NCBI GenBank assembly: GCA_034931985.1
Contig: JAYGHB010000020.1
Span: forward strand, 1 to 64,000
DNA from: Halotia wernerae
Lineage (GTDB): Bacteria; Cyanobacteriota; Cyanobacteriia; Cyanobacteriales; Nostocaceae
Direction: 5' to 3'
Length of the DNA: 64,000 nt
The notes beneath the pieces are model-generated. The model was given only the letters and a program-made list of their open reading frames with translations, was not told where the DNA came from and did no database searches. How positions within the stretch are numbered: position 1 is the stretch's first letter; every line of letters starts with the position of its first letter. Below, piece by piece: positions 51,318 through 60,560 of this stretch. Both the position numbers and the translations under genes were made by a program.

Positions 51318-52556
51318 TCAAAGGAGTATATCAAACACTAGTACCTCTTCTCCTGGAGAAATTAATACTTTACCCACTGGTAGAACAGCTAAAGCATTAG
51401 TTTGAGCTAAATTAATTAAATTGCCGGAACTGTGACTACCAGAGGCTTGATAAAATTCGTAAACTCCATCAATTAAATGTAAGCAACCCCAAATATAAGT
51501 TTCAAATTTCCCATTTGATCGCAATTCATCATGCGATCGCACCCGCAAAAACTTCAATTCTCCACCTTGAGCTAGTCCAGAAAGTTTTTTGATGCTTGGT
51601 TGCACAAACCGCCAAAAAGTTACCAAAGCAGAAGCAGGATTTCCTGGCAAACCAAAGTACAACACTGAGTTACGTGTGGGAAAATTAGCAACAGTCAGAG
51701 GTTTACCAGGTTTCATCGCCACAGCACGAATATAAATTTTTGCTTCTAGGGATTCCAGAATTTTGTCAACATAGTCATAATCACCCACTGAAACCCCGCC
51801 GGAAGAAATAACTATATCGGCATTAGCTATGGCGTAAGCAATAACTTCTTGCAGGACAACTGGATCATCCTTCACAATACCTAACAATAAAGGTTCTGCT
51901 CCACTCTTTTTTACCAAAGTTGCTAGGGCATACTGATTAGAATCGACAATTTGACCAAGTTGCAGTGGTTGTTCAGCTGTTACTAACTCGTCACCAGTAG
52001 AAAAGATTGCTACCCGCGGACGACGGTAAACACTTAATTGGGGACACTGTGCCGCAGCTAACACAGCAATGTTCTGGGCATTTAACTTAATTCCTGCTGG
52101 CAATAGTTGGGTTCCAGCTTGGCAGAAAGCAGCTTTATGTCTGACGAATTGTTGCGGTTTGGGTGCATCGAGGATTAAGACACGGTTTTCTTCCTGTCGT
52201 GTCTTCTCTTGCATGATTACAGTATCCGCCCCTGTTGGCATCACCGCACCTGTGAAAATCCGTGCTGCTTGCCCTGGCTGAATCGTAGACTGGGGTTGAT
52301 ATCCCGCAGGAATCTCTTCTACAATTTCCAGAACGGCTGGTTGGGCGCTATTAGAATGCTGCACATCTTCGTAACGCACTGCATAGCCATCCATTGCCGA
52401 ATTATCCCAATGAGGAAAATCCAAGGAACTGGTGACAGGCTTTGCCAAAATACGATCGCTTGCTGCCCATAAATCTACAATTTCTGTATCCCGTTGCTCA
52501 TTTAACGGTTGCACTAAATTTAAAATAATTGCTTCTGCATCCTTGACTGACAGCAT
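51318..52556 (-). CDS. moeA: Molybdopterin molybdenumtransferase
   Basis: 412 aa. Key motifs: PHWDNSAMDGYAVR, IFTGAVMPTGADTVIMQE, STGDELV, SSGGVSVGDYDYV and FGLPGNPASALVTF. It inserts molybdenum into adenylylated molybdopterin, needed by nitrate reductase among others. Normal length; ATG at 52556. Other moa/moe genes are not nearby. Confidence 0.96.
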   Translation of the reverse strand: MLSVKDAEAIILNLVQPLNEQRDTEIVDLWAASDRILAKPVTSSLDFPHWDNSAMDGYAVRYEDVQHSNSAQPAVLEIVEEIPAGYQPQSTIQPGQAARIFTGAVMPTGADTVIMQEKTRQEENRVLILDAPKPQQFVRHKAAFCQAGTQLLPAGIKLNAQNIAVLAAAQCPQLSVYRRPRVAIFSTGDELVTAEQPLQLGQIVDSNQYALATLVKKSGAEPLLLGIVKDDPVVLQEVIAYAIANADIVISSGGVSVGDYDYVDKILESLEAKIYIRAVAMKPGKPLTVANFPTRNSVLYFGLPGNPASALVTFWRFVQPSIKKLSGLAQGGELKFLRVRSHDELRSNGKFETYIWGCLHLIDGVYEFYQASGSHSSGNLINLAQTNALAVLPVGKVLISPGEEVLVFDILL

Positions 52557-52675
52557 AGCGAATAGCCTTAGACTTGAGTATTCAATTTATGGGGGAAACC
52601 CCCAGACGCTCGTGGACTTGGGGCATTAGTGACTCTTCCTATGCTCCATCCCCTATTCCCCATGCCCAAAATTTT

Positions 52676-53854
52676 TCATTTTTCTTTCTGACTAAATGGC
52701 AACTCTGCATTCATCGCGTCAATTTCCTGCTGTTCGAGTTGATTGACTTCTCTAATGTAGGGGCGGATAATTTTTGCTAAACGATCATTGTAAAAGCGGT
52801 GCAGACTGTGATTAGGTATAGCAGGAAAACCACGACGTTTTTTGTGACGACCTCCTGCACCAGGGTCAAAGCTTTCAATACCGTTAGTGATCGCCCACTC
52901 AATCGGTGCATAATAACAAGCATCAAAATGCAAACAATCTATTTCTTGGAAACTACCCCAATAGCGTCCATATAATCTGTCTCCCTTAAATAAACAAAAG
53001 GACATACCAACAGGTTGACGATTGTCTTGTTCACTATATGCAGCAAAAAACAACACTCGATGACGATAATCACTATGTAGCTGCTCAAAAAACTGCTTTG
53101 TTAAGTACTTGCTACCCCACCAGCCAAACTTATCACAAGTATCAGCATAAAACTCGTACATCAAAGAAAATAAAGACTGAGGAATTTCATCACCAGTCAG
53201 CGATTGCAGTCGTAAACCCACCTTCTCAACTGCTTTGCGTTCCCGCTTGATATTGCGGCGTTGATTGGCATTAAACAATCCCAAGTAATCATCAAAAGTT
53301 TTAAAACCCAGGTTTTCCCAAACATAGCTGTGATGTAACCAACTAGTAAAACCTTGTCGTTCTAGCACTGGTTGCCATTGGGGATCAACATAAAGAAAAT
53401 GACACCCAGAAATTCGATGCTTAGCACAAAAAGTGTCAATTTCATGCACAATTATTGCTGTAATTTCATCTTCATCTTCCCCTGGAGCAATTAAAAACCG
53501 ATAGCCTTCAGCAGGGGTAAATGGTGCCATTCCCAACAGTTTGGGGTAATATTGTATACCTATGCGATCGGCTAACTCCGCCCATTGGTGATCGAAGACA
53601 AATTCACCATAGCTATGTCCTTTAAGGTAAAGTGGCGCTATTGCTATCAGCGTTCTGTCTCGCCACAGTGTCAAGTGATTTGGCAACCAGCCAGTTTTAG
53701 CAGTAGCACTTTGTGAAGTTTCTAAATGATTTAGCCACTGCCACTCTAAAAACGGAGTTTTTAATGGTATTGCCAAAGCATCCCAGGCATCTTGGGGTAC
53801 TTCGGTGATTTTGTTGATCCAAACGGTAGAGTATCGAGGCTTAAGTTGTTCCAT
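52676..53854 (-). CDS. DUF482 (COG3146) GNAT-fold acyltransferase-like protein
   Basis: 392 aa from ATG at 53854 (MEQLKPRYSTVWINKITEVP). The frame is open 96 bp further, but that stretch translates a GGGGAAGCA tandem repeat as PASPASPA and must not be counted. LGLFNANQRRNIKRERKAVE, WGSKYLTKQFF, GRYWGSFQEIDCLHFDACYY and FDPGAGGRHKKRRGF define the DUF482 family, related to FemX-like peptidoglycan acyltransferases. Substrate not known. Confidence 0.88.
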   Translation of the reverse strand: MEQLKPRYSTVWINKITEVPQDAWDALAIPLKTPFLEWQWLNHLETSQSATAKTGWLPNHLTLWRDRTLIAIAPLYLKGHSYGEFVFDHQWAELADRIGIQYYPKLLGMAPFTPAEGYRFLIAPGEDEDEITAIIVHEIDTFCAKHRISGCHFLYVDPQWQPVLERQGFTSWLHHSYVWENLGFKTFDDYLGLFNANQRRNIKRERKAVEKVGLRLQSLTGDEIPQSLFSLMYEFYADTCDKFGWWGSKYLTKQFFEQLHSDYRHRVLFFAAYSEQDNRQPVGMSFCLFKGDRLYGRYWGSFQEIDCLHFDACYYAPIEWAITNGIESFDPGAGGRHKKRRGFPAIPNHSLHRFYNDRLAKIIRPYIREVNQLEQQEIDAMNAELPFSQKEK

Positions 53855-53856
53855 GT

Positions 53857-53920
53857 CAGGGGAAGCAGGGGAAGCAGGGGAAGCAGAGGGAGCAGGGGAA
53901 GCAGGGGAAGCAGGGGGGGA
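53857..53920. repeat. GGGGAAGCA tandem repeat
   Basis: Six to seven head-to-tail copies of a 9-mer (GGGGAAGCA, one variant GAGGGAGCA), followed by CCCATGCCCAATGCCCC. It lies just upstream of the DUF482 start. Confidence 0.9.
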
Positions 53921-53967
53921 AATGACTTTTACCCATGCCCAATGCCCCATTCCTTATTTAAGGTAAT

Positions 53968-54708
53968 CTAATCTGCTTGTCGTTGCAGACGATAGTGCAG
54001 GAAGACTTCTTGCTCGACTGTCTCAACTTCTAAAAGCTGGAGCCGAGGAGCTAATTGCCAAAGAAATCCTTGACCTTCTACTGGTGTGGGTGCAGTAACA
54101 CCAGCTAAGATCAACGGGCAGACAGTAAGCCATAATTCATCAATTAAATCTGATTCCAGCATCGAAGCTACTAATTCACCACCACCCAATACCGCTAAGC
54201 GTGTTATATGTATAGATGCCAGGTGTTGCAAAGCAGCCAAAGTGTCGATTTTACCTGTTGGTGTTTCAAAAACCAAAATCTGCTCAAATTTTGCAGGACA
54301 CTCCTGTGCAGGGGTTTCCCCAGCTGAAAAAAGTGTCTGTTCATGTTCTTGCCAAGAGTGCGCCCCCGCTGTGGTTGTGAGCAACCAGCGTCTGATTGGT
54401 TGCTGAAAAAAGTAAATTTCCGGATTGAGGTTAGCTGAGTGTGTAATCACTATATGAATCGGCTGGGCAGGCTTGCCCTCCTGTATTCGATGTTGCAGCA
54501 GAATTGGTTGTGATACGGTAAGGGTTGTACCGTAGGCGCGGAGAGTGCCAGCACCGAACAAAACGGCATCAGAGGCAGCGATTTGTTTTTCGAGGTGTGC
54601 TTTATCAGCCACTGAGCCAAACCGAGCAGGCGATCGCCTAAAATCTGCTATCTTGCCATCTGCACTCATTGCTAAAACTACTGTGGTGTGAGGACGATGT
54701 TGCACCAT
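53968..54708 (-). CDS. RibD-C-terminal-like (dihydrofolate-reductase fold) reductase
   Basis: 246 aa. TTVVLAMSADGKIADFRRSP, DAVLFGAGTLRAYGTTL and LAVLGGGELVASMLESDLID are those of the RibD reductase domain. The deaminase half of RibD is absent. It may reduce the pyrimidine intermediate of riboflavin synthesis or a related compound. ATG at 54708; DUF482 follows on the same strand after about 110 bp including repeats. Confidence 0.88.
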   Translation of the reverse strand: MVQHRPHTTVVLAMSADGKIADFRRSPARFGSVADKAHLEKQIAASDAVLFGAGTLRAYGTTLTVSQPILLQHRIQEGKPAQPIHIVITHSANLNPEIYFFQQPIRRWLLTTTAGAHSWQEHEQTLFSAGETPAQECPAKFEQILVFETPTGKIDTLAALQHLASIHITRLAVLGGGELVASMLESDLIDELWLTVCPLILAGVTAPTPVEGQGFLWQLAPRLQLLEVETVEQEVFLHYRLQRQAD

Positions 54709-55001
54709 CTGGTTGGTTTGATAGTCTGGATATTTTCCTTGCTAGTGTGTTGATTGTAAAAAATCTTTGCCTGCAAGCTAACGTTTACTGTTTTCATCAC
54801 TGTATCTATATGCAACATAAGTCACTTTCATCTCTACTTTCTGCAAGTTTTGGTATAGCATGTTTCTTCTTGCGTCTCAAACACTTGATATTGTTAGGGG
54901 CTGACAACAAAGTTCTCATAACTTGACAAAATGTCACCTTTAAGTAGGTCTAGTTGCATATTGTTGCTGTTGTGGTTTGCAGATTCGAAGTGAGACAATC
55001 G

Positions 55002-56990
55002 ATGGCTAAGCCCCGTCAATCATCCTTTCGTCGTATTTTAGTAACAAGAATTTTGCTGCTGTTTGTCCCAGTATTATTCGTAGGACAAATTGTCGCTTTA
55101 AATAAGGCACGCTCTAGCCTGTTAAAAACTGCTCGTCAAAATCTCACAGAAAGCGCTGTCACTAAAGGAGAGAATATTATTAATGCGATCGCTAGTCTCA
55201 AAACTAACTTGTTAATTGCCAGTCGAACAGTAGTTGTTCAGTCTGGGTCGCCTATTGAAGTACAACAATATCTTACTCAGTTAGCAGAAATGCCAACTTA
55301 CGTTGATATTGAGTGTTTACAATTAACCAATGTGCAGAATGGCAATATTATTGCCAGTACCTGTGGCGACAAGGCAATTACAGACTTGAAATTACCTTTT
55401 CCTACTGATGGGGTTGATGTTAAGACAATACTACCTCCAAAGCCAGGAATAACTGGTCAACAAAACACACGGAACCAATTGCAAGTAGTGTTGTGTGTAC
55501 CAGTATACAATAAAGTCGGGAAATTGCAGTATGCCTTGAGTCTTAAGTCATCACTGTATAAACAAACCAAAAATAGACCGGGATCACTGGCAGGGTCAAT
55601 GTTAGTAATTGCTGAGGACGGCACAATCCTCGCACACCCGTTAATAGAACGAGTGGGAAATAACATTCAACAATATCCAAATGCTTCTCGACTCCAAAGC
55701 ATTGTTAAAAATGCGTTGGCGCAGCCTGCCGCAGGCATCGCTGGGCGCAATAATTCGATAAATTTATATTTTCAAGAAAATAGAGAGTTAGTAACTGGCT
55801 ATACGACTATTGCTAATCCAGTTACACAACAGCAGGGGCAAAAATGGATACTTCTAGCTGTTACAAGTGTAGATAATGCTTTGCTAGGTTTAGAGGAAAT
55901 AAAACTCATCCTCATCGTTTTGACAGTTGGTTTAATTGGTGCGAGTTTGTTGGCATCGCTTTATCTAGCTCCTTACCTAGCAGGTCCTCTAGAAGAACTA
56001 CGAGATTACGCTCTGAATATTCATAGCCACCATGCTGCACAACCGATACCCCACAACTTTAAAATCCGGGAATTTAATCAACTGGCACAAGCACTAGACC
56101 AAATGGTTGAGAGACTCAAAGCTTGGGCAGAAGAACTAGAAATCGCTTGGAAAGAAGCCAAAACTGCTAACCACGTCAAAAGTCAGTTTTTAGCTACAAC
56201 TTCTCATGAGTTGAGAAACCCATTAAATATTATTATTAACTGCGTGCGTCTGGTTGAAGATGGCTTGTGTGATAGCCGAGAAGAAGAAATGGAGTTTCTC
56301 AAGCGTGCCGATGAAACAGCAATTCATTTACTAGCTATTATTAACGATCTGCTTGATATTTCCAAAATTGAGGCAGGTAAGCTCTCAGTAGTCTTAGAAC
56401 TTATTGACCTGCGACAACTATTGCAAGATGTAATTAACTTACAATCAGTTAATGTTCAAAAGAAGGGATTGCAGTTAAAAATTGACCTAGGTGATGAGCC
56501 AATTTCTGTGAAGGCGGACGCAGCAAAATTAAAACAAGTACTAATTAATATTATCGGTAATGCTACTAAGTTTACCGATGAAGGCAGCATTATGATCGCC
56601 ACAGAAATTCAATGTACTGATGCAAAATCCCAAGTGATTGTGAGTGTTACAGATACAGGCTTAGGAATTGAACCTGCCCAACAGCATAAATTATTTCGTC
56701 CATTTGTCATGGTAGATGGTGGTACCACACGCAAATTTGAAGGTACGGGACTAGGGCTAGCTATTTCACGGAACTTAATTGAACTCATGGGAGGTAGCAT
56801 TACTCTTGAAAGTGCAGGTCTGAATCTAGGCACAATAGTAAAAATTGTCTTGCCTTTGATTGATATCTCTCCTTTACCTGCACTAATAGAAAAAGAGGGT
56901 TTAGACAATTTAGGTTCCTACCCTACCCATCTCGAAGGCTCACTGCAAAAAACTCCACCGGGGTTAGTGAATCTAAGAAAACGGAGTTAA
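55002..56990 (+). CDS. Membrane sensor histidine kinase
   Basis: 662 aa from ATG at 55002 (MAKPRQSSFRRILVTRILLL); an earlier GTG or TTG frame from 54954 is unlikely. Membrane helices at about 12-35 and 300-325 enclose a Cache-like extracytoplasmic domain; HAMP follows. The HisKA box is FLATTSHELRNPLNIIINCV with phospho-acceptor His, then DTGLGIEP and GTGLGLAIS of the ATPase domain. Residues about 237-248 (ALAQPAAGIAG) derive from a dispersed palindromic repeat. No response regulator nearby. Confidence 0.93.
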   Translation: MAKPRQSSFRRILVTRILLLFVPVLFVGQIVALNKARSSLLKTARQNLTESAVTKGENIINAIASLKTNLLIASRTVVVQSGSPIEVQQYLTQLAEMPTYVDIECLQLTNVQNGNIIASTCGDKAITDLKLPFPTDGVDVKTILPPKPGITGQQNTRNQLQVVLCVPVYNKVGKLQYALSLKSSLYKQTKNRPGSLAGSMLVIAEDGTILAHPLIERVGNNIQQYPNASRLQSIVKNALAQPAAGIAGRNNSINLYFQENRELVTGYTTIANPVTQQQGQKWILLAVTSVDNALLGLEEIKLILIVLTVGLIGASLLASLYLAPYLAGPLEELRDYALNIHSHHAAQPIPHNFKIREFNQLAQALDQMVERLKAWAEELEIAWKEAKTANHVKSQFLATTSHELRNPLNIIINCVRLVEDGLCDSREEEMEFLKRADETAIHLLAIINDLLDISKIEAGKLSVVLELIDLRQLLQDVINLQSVNVQKKGLQLKIDLGDEPISVKADAAKLKQVLINIIGNATKFTDEGSIMIATEIQCTDAKSQVIVSVTDTGLGIEPAQQHKLFRPFVMVDGGTTRKFEGTGLGLAISRNLIELMGGSITLESAGLNLGTIVKIVLPLIDISPLPALIEKEGLDNLGSYPTHLEGSLQKTPPGLVNLRKRS

Positions 56991-57255
56991 ATGAAGTGAG
57001 TTTCATACTGCAGCAAGATGTTCTTTCTAACTTCTCATCTAAAGGAGCTTTTGCTAACAAAAGTAGCGAAAGGTAGGGTATTAATTAAAGCTGATTATTA
57101 AAGTGCATCTTCACTTAATCTATACTCGTCGTGGCGATCGTACGCTGGAATAAGCATTAGTTGATTGAAACTCAGTGTGATCGCTTTTAGGGTTTTAGGA
57201 AAAGTATGATACAGTTTGCTTTTTGGCTATTTGGGAGAAGTGCGATCGTTACCAG

Positions 57256-57345
57256 TTAACAACTATCAAATGTAACCAACGTTGCAGAGCCTTGTAATAG
57301 AGCTACGATGGCATTTGTGTCGAGGAGATAACGTTTACCACTCAT
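57256..57345 (-). pseudogene. VapC-type PIN toxin, N-terminal 29 residues only
   Basis: From ATG at 57345: MSGKRYLLDTNAIVALLQGS, then a few residues and TAA. The YLLDTNAIVALL motif with its first catalytic aspartate is the N-terminus of VapC toxins. The remaining 100 or so residues are gone. Its ATG overlaps the ancestral stop of the upstream antitoxin (ATGAGTGGTAA), the usual coupling in such operons. Confidence 0.82.
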
Positions 57346-57691
57346 CCCGAAATATCCTCTGCATCACTACAATATCACCCCTCCAGCTTAAACGTCCTGC
57401 TAAATCTTAGGACTTACGCAAAAGTCACGGAATTACGTCATTACGAGCGAAGCGACGTAATCGCCTAAAATTCTGGGATTGCTTCCCTACACTACGTTCC
57501 GGTCGCAATGACAAATTTTGCTTGCGTAAGTCCTGATCTGAAAAATCGTAGGATTTTTCTTTTGAATTTTCTGGGATACTGGGGTTTAACACTATAACTA
57601 CATCAACAGTCCCAGCCGATAATTCTGTGGGTACATCAAGGTGTAAATTTCCTGATGCATCAATCACTGCTGCTAGCTTTAAAACTTTCAT
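57335..57691 (-). pseudogene. VapB-like antitoxin interrupted by a MITE
   Basis: MKVLKLAAVIDASGNLHLDV opens the protein and SYDFSD is the last native part before the 128-bp element at 57408-57535. Beyond the element LAGRLSWRGDIVVMQRIFRD and EW follow in the same strand. Deleting the element with one ATCT copy restores a 74-codon frame whose stop overlaps the VapC start. As it stands, the reading frame instead continues into the MITE to a stop at 57425 and gives an 88-aa chimera. Confidence 0.85.
57408..57535. mobile_element. MITE, copy C of the AGGACTTACGC family
   Basis: 128 bp with ends TAGGACTTACGC / GCGTAAGTCCTG and perfect 4-bp flanking duplications ATCT (57404-57407 and 57536-57539). 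The interior includes GTCATTACGAGCGAAGCGAC, a further common cyanobacterial repeat. No coding capacity. Confidence 0.88.
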
Positions 57692-57879
57692 ATTTTAATA
57701 ATCTATATATATTTACCCTTCATTATAAGTACGATCACACTCTGAAATGAGTATTACTTGTATCAAAGTTTAGTTTAATTTTCTCTAAAAATCTGTTTAT
57801 TTTCACAAAGGATGTGCTGACTATATCGTTCGTGATCTTGCAATTATGTACACACCCGTATTCATAAATAACCTCACCA

Positions 57880-58245
57880 TTAAAATATATCTAGTCTTCC
57901 ACAAGTAAACTTTATACAATCATTAACTTTAAAATCTCCAGGTAAATTAACATCTAGTTCAATTAAAATAGCCCCTACTTGTAACAAATTATTTTCTACA
58001 TTCTTTACTCTTGCTAATATTTCATATCCTAGACTCTTATCTTTGCATTTGATATAAGGAGTTTCTTGTGTGGTGTTCAGCACAGTAGATTGACTATTGA
58101 AAGCAAAAAATGGCTCTTTTATAACATCACCTAGAGATATATTACAAGGCTGACAGAAAGCAGCACACTCATAAACGCCATCACTTATATGTACTAAAGC
58201 CTCTTCCACATCTTCTGATATAATTTCAATTTTTTGAACTAACAC
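57880..58245 (-). CDS. Protein of unknown function
   Basis: 121 aa, AT-rich codon use. Begins MLVQKIEIISEDVEEALVHI; has cysteines at CAAFCQPC and near the end (CIKFTCG). Alternating strands suggest a small beta-barrel, perhaps OB-like, but no family is recognisable. Flanked by the broken toxin-antitoxin locus and an oxidoreductase gene, so it may itself be imported. Confidence 0.55.
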   Translation of the reverse strand: MLVQKIEIISEDVEEALVHISDGVYECAAFCQPCNISLGDVIKEPFFAFNSQSTVLNTTQETPYIKCKDKSLGYEILARVKNVENNLLQVGAILIELDVNLPGDFKVNDCIKFTCGRLDIF

Positions 58246-58313
58246 ATTATTATTTCACCTTAAACTTGTCGCCCCCTCAAGAAAATAAGTCTTTTGACTT
58301 TTACGTAGCGATA

Positions 58314-59351
58314 CTAATCCCTTAAAAAAACAGCTTGTCCGCCTTGATTAAGAGATATTGTCAAAGCCGAGAGAATTTGCACTAATTCTGTGCCTACCCA
58401 ACCAGATGAAACCACTGGGGGAGTATTCTTGATAATACAGGTAACAAAGCGATCGCAAACCCGCTGCAAGGGTTCACCTGTTTCTAATTCCAGCACTTCT
58501 CGCCTTTGATTCACAGACAAAAATTGATTTCCCTGAGATTCAAATTCACCATGTAGTAAAGTCAAAGGCGATGATGGTAACATTTCATCAAAAATCAAGC
58601 TGCCAAGGCTACCCACAACCGCAAGTCGTCGTTGCTTATCGGGATTGAGCCAGCAAAGGTGAATATGTGCTTGAAAGCCATTTGAGTATGTCAGTGTTAC
58701 CCATACTAAATCTGCTAAGCCTGAGGGAAAGTTGGTAAGTTCTCCACTCTTGTTTTCTTGTAACCAAACCTGACCACTTGCCTGTACTTTCACTGGCGTT
58801 TGACCTAACCAGTTGTTAAAAATAGCAATATCGTGAATTGCTAAGTCCCAGAGAACATCGACATCTTGTCGGACTGGCCCTAAGTGAGTGCGGGTAGCGT
58901 AGCCATAACGTAAATTGCCTAATTTGCCCGCCTGAACTACAGCTTGCCCTTGTTCAACCGCTGAGTGAAATAAATAAGTATGGTCAACCATTAATATTAA
59001 ATGCTGTTGCTCTGCTAATCGGCAAAGTTCCAGACATTCTTCTGGGTCTAGAGTTAAGGGCTTTTCTGCCAAAACATGGTATCCCTGTTTGAGAGCATCC
59101 TTAACTAAAGCATAGTGGGTGATCGCTGGAGTAGCGATCGCCACTGCTGTTAATTCTCGCACTTGTTGCAATGACTGCCACTTTGTTGTCAATAATACAC
59201 TTTCATCTAAATTAAACTGCTGCTTAACTGCCGCCAATTTTTCCGGATGCGGATCTAATACTGCTACTATACTTACTTGAGGAAGTGCTAAAAAGTTCCG
59301 TAGTAAATGCACACCCCAACGCCCAACCCCAATAACCGCGATTTTAATCAT
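58314..59351 (-). CDS. Gfo/Idh/MocA-family oxidoreductase
   Basis: 345 aa. The N-terminal Rossmann loop is IAVIGVGRWGVHLLRNF, EKP in GYHVLAEKPLTLDPEECLEL is the family hallmark, and DLAIHDIAIFNNWLG carries the catalytic histidine. Such NAD(P)-dependent enzymes act on sugars or sugar nucleotides, often for surface polysaccharides. A run of TCATTTG repeats sits immediately upstream of the ATG. Confidence 0.9.
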   Translation of the reverse strand: MIKIAVIGVGRWGVHLLRNFLALPQVSIVAVLDPHPEKLAAVKQQFNLDESVLLTTKWQSLQQVRELTAVAIATPAITHYALVKDALKQGYHVLAEKPLTLDPEECLELCRLAEQQHLILMVDHTYLFHSAVEQGQAVVQAGKLGNLRYGYATRTHLGPVRQDVDVLWDLAIHDIAIFNNWLGQTPVKVQASGQVWLQENKSGELTNFPSGLADLVWVTLTYSNGFQAHIHLCWLNPDKQRRLAVVGSLGSLIFDEMLPSSPLTLLHGEFESQGNQFLSVNQRREVLELETGEPLQRVCDRFVTCIIKNTPPVVSSGWVGTELVQILSALTISLNQGGQAVFLRD

Positions 59352-59373
59352 TTGTCATTTGTCATTTGTCAGT
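59349..59373. repeat. TCATTTG heptamer repeat
   Basis: Three tandem TCATTTG units directly overlap the start of the oxidoreductase gene, so they lie in its leader. The spacer to 59557 has no complete gene; a minus-strand scrap reads LSPKLNAYLKSIGDIPE but has no start. Confidence 0.7.
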
Positions 59374-59557
59374 CTTTTCTTTCTGGAATATCGCCGATGG
59401 ATTTTAGGTAAGCGTTTAACTTGGGTGAAAGTTCATCAACGATTGGTCTGAGCTTACTTACTTGCTTTTGCGTGGATGGGCAGTTGGTTGATTGGGAGGA
59501 GTAGCAATTACTACAATATAAAATCCTCAAACAGCTGGAATCGTAGCATCAATAAAC

Positions 59558-60331
59558 TCATGCACCATTAGTCAAAGTGTTGTACAAGAAAAAGCTATCG
59601 GCAAAGATGAAGCTTTCAAAGCCAGTTGTAGACAAGGTGATTAAGTTTCCATCGTCGTTAAAGGTGAAGCTGGCAGGCTCAAGAGGATTGCCAGACATAA
59701 CACCAGATACAATCAACTCTGAACGATTAAAAACTCTCAAGTCAAGAGTGTCAAAACCTTCCCCAGCACCAACAGTTGCATCACCAAACCCCTTAAAATA
59801 GTCATTTCCAGTACCCAAATCAAAGATACCACCACCACCGATAGTAACTTGTTGTTGAACTCCATTGATGTCACTAGTGGCGACAAGTCTGTCATTGCCA
59901 TCGCCAGTATTGATGGTTCCATCTCCAAAAATGCCAAAGGCACTACCGCCAACTGCTGTAATCGTAGCTTGTCCAGTCAGGATGTCACGACCCTCACCTG
60001 TATTCAGTTCGCCAAAGTTGAAGATGCCGATTCCAACGTTAGTACCAGTAGCAATAACAGTGATAGTGTCTTTTCCTTCTCCTGTATTCAGTTCGCCAAA
60101 GTTGAAGATGCCAGTTGCAGGGTCGTTACTAGAAGCAATGCCAATGATAGTGTTATCTCCATTCCCTGTATTCAGATTACTACTAGAAAAGTTGATGATG
60201 CCAGTTGCAGAGTTTTTACTAGAAGCAGTACCAATGATAGTGTCTTTCCCTTCCCCTATATTCAGACTGCCAAAATAGTCGTTTGTTCTTCGAGTGCTGG
60301 CTATCTTATGCTCTGGATAAGAGTTTAACAA
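59558..60331 (-). CDS. RTX-like repeat protein, probably 5'-truncated
   Basis: 257 aa. Five or so imperfect repeats of about 33-36 residues with the core LNTGEGKDTI.G (e.g. FGELNTGEGKDTITV, FGELNTGEGRDILTG, INTGDGNDRLVA) resemble calcium-binding RTX/haemolysin-type turns, followed by a C-terminal beta domain (ESFIFADSFFLYNTL). No signal peptide; such proteins are usually secreted by type I systems. Its first residues overlap a transposase fragment on the other strand, so the original N-terminus is likely lost. Confidence 0.65.
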   Translation of the reverse strand: MLNSYPEHKIASTRRTNDYFGSLNIGEGKDTIIGTASSKNSATGIINFSSSNLNTGNGDNTIIGIASSNDPATGIFNFGELNTGEGKDTITVIATGTNVGIGIFNFGELNTGEGRDILTGQATITAVGGSAFGIFGDGTINTGDGNDRLVATSDINGVQQQVTIGGGGIFDLGTGNDYFKGFGDATVGAGEGFDTLDLRVFNRSELIVSGVMSGNPLEPASFTFNDDGNLITLSTTGFESFIFADSFFLYNTLTNGA

Positions 60332-60510
60332 GTATGCGAGATTTATTTAAAAGATTAAACAACACAGGATTTGATGTAGATATTTCTACTTTTTCCAAGG
60401 CGAGTTCTCACAGAAGTCAAAAACCATTTCAAGAAATTTATCAAAAATTGAATGAATTAGTGCAGAATAAACCTCACAATAAATTACATGATAAATCTGC
60501 TAACGAGTAA
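60316..60510 (+). pseudogene. IS4-type transposase fragment
   Basis: Reads SMRDLFKRLNNTGFDVDIST, FSKASSHRSQKPFQEIYQKL and NELVQNKPHNKLHDKSANE. I recognise this as the region before the first DDE aspartate in a cyanobacterial IS4-like transposase. Both the front and the catalytic part are absent. It lies at the truncated end of the RTX-like gene. Confidence 0.75.
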
Positions 60511-60560
60511 ACATTACGGGTTAGCAATATGGCATCGGTCAATTCAAATGTCTTTTGAGT

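Noticed and set aside
51197..51400. 67-aa frame overlapping the moeA 3' end
   Set aside because: Overlaps the end of moeA on the opposite strand, begins beside its terminator, and looks like AT-rich chance coding.
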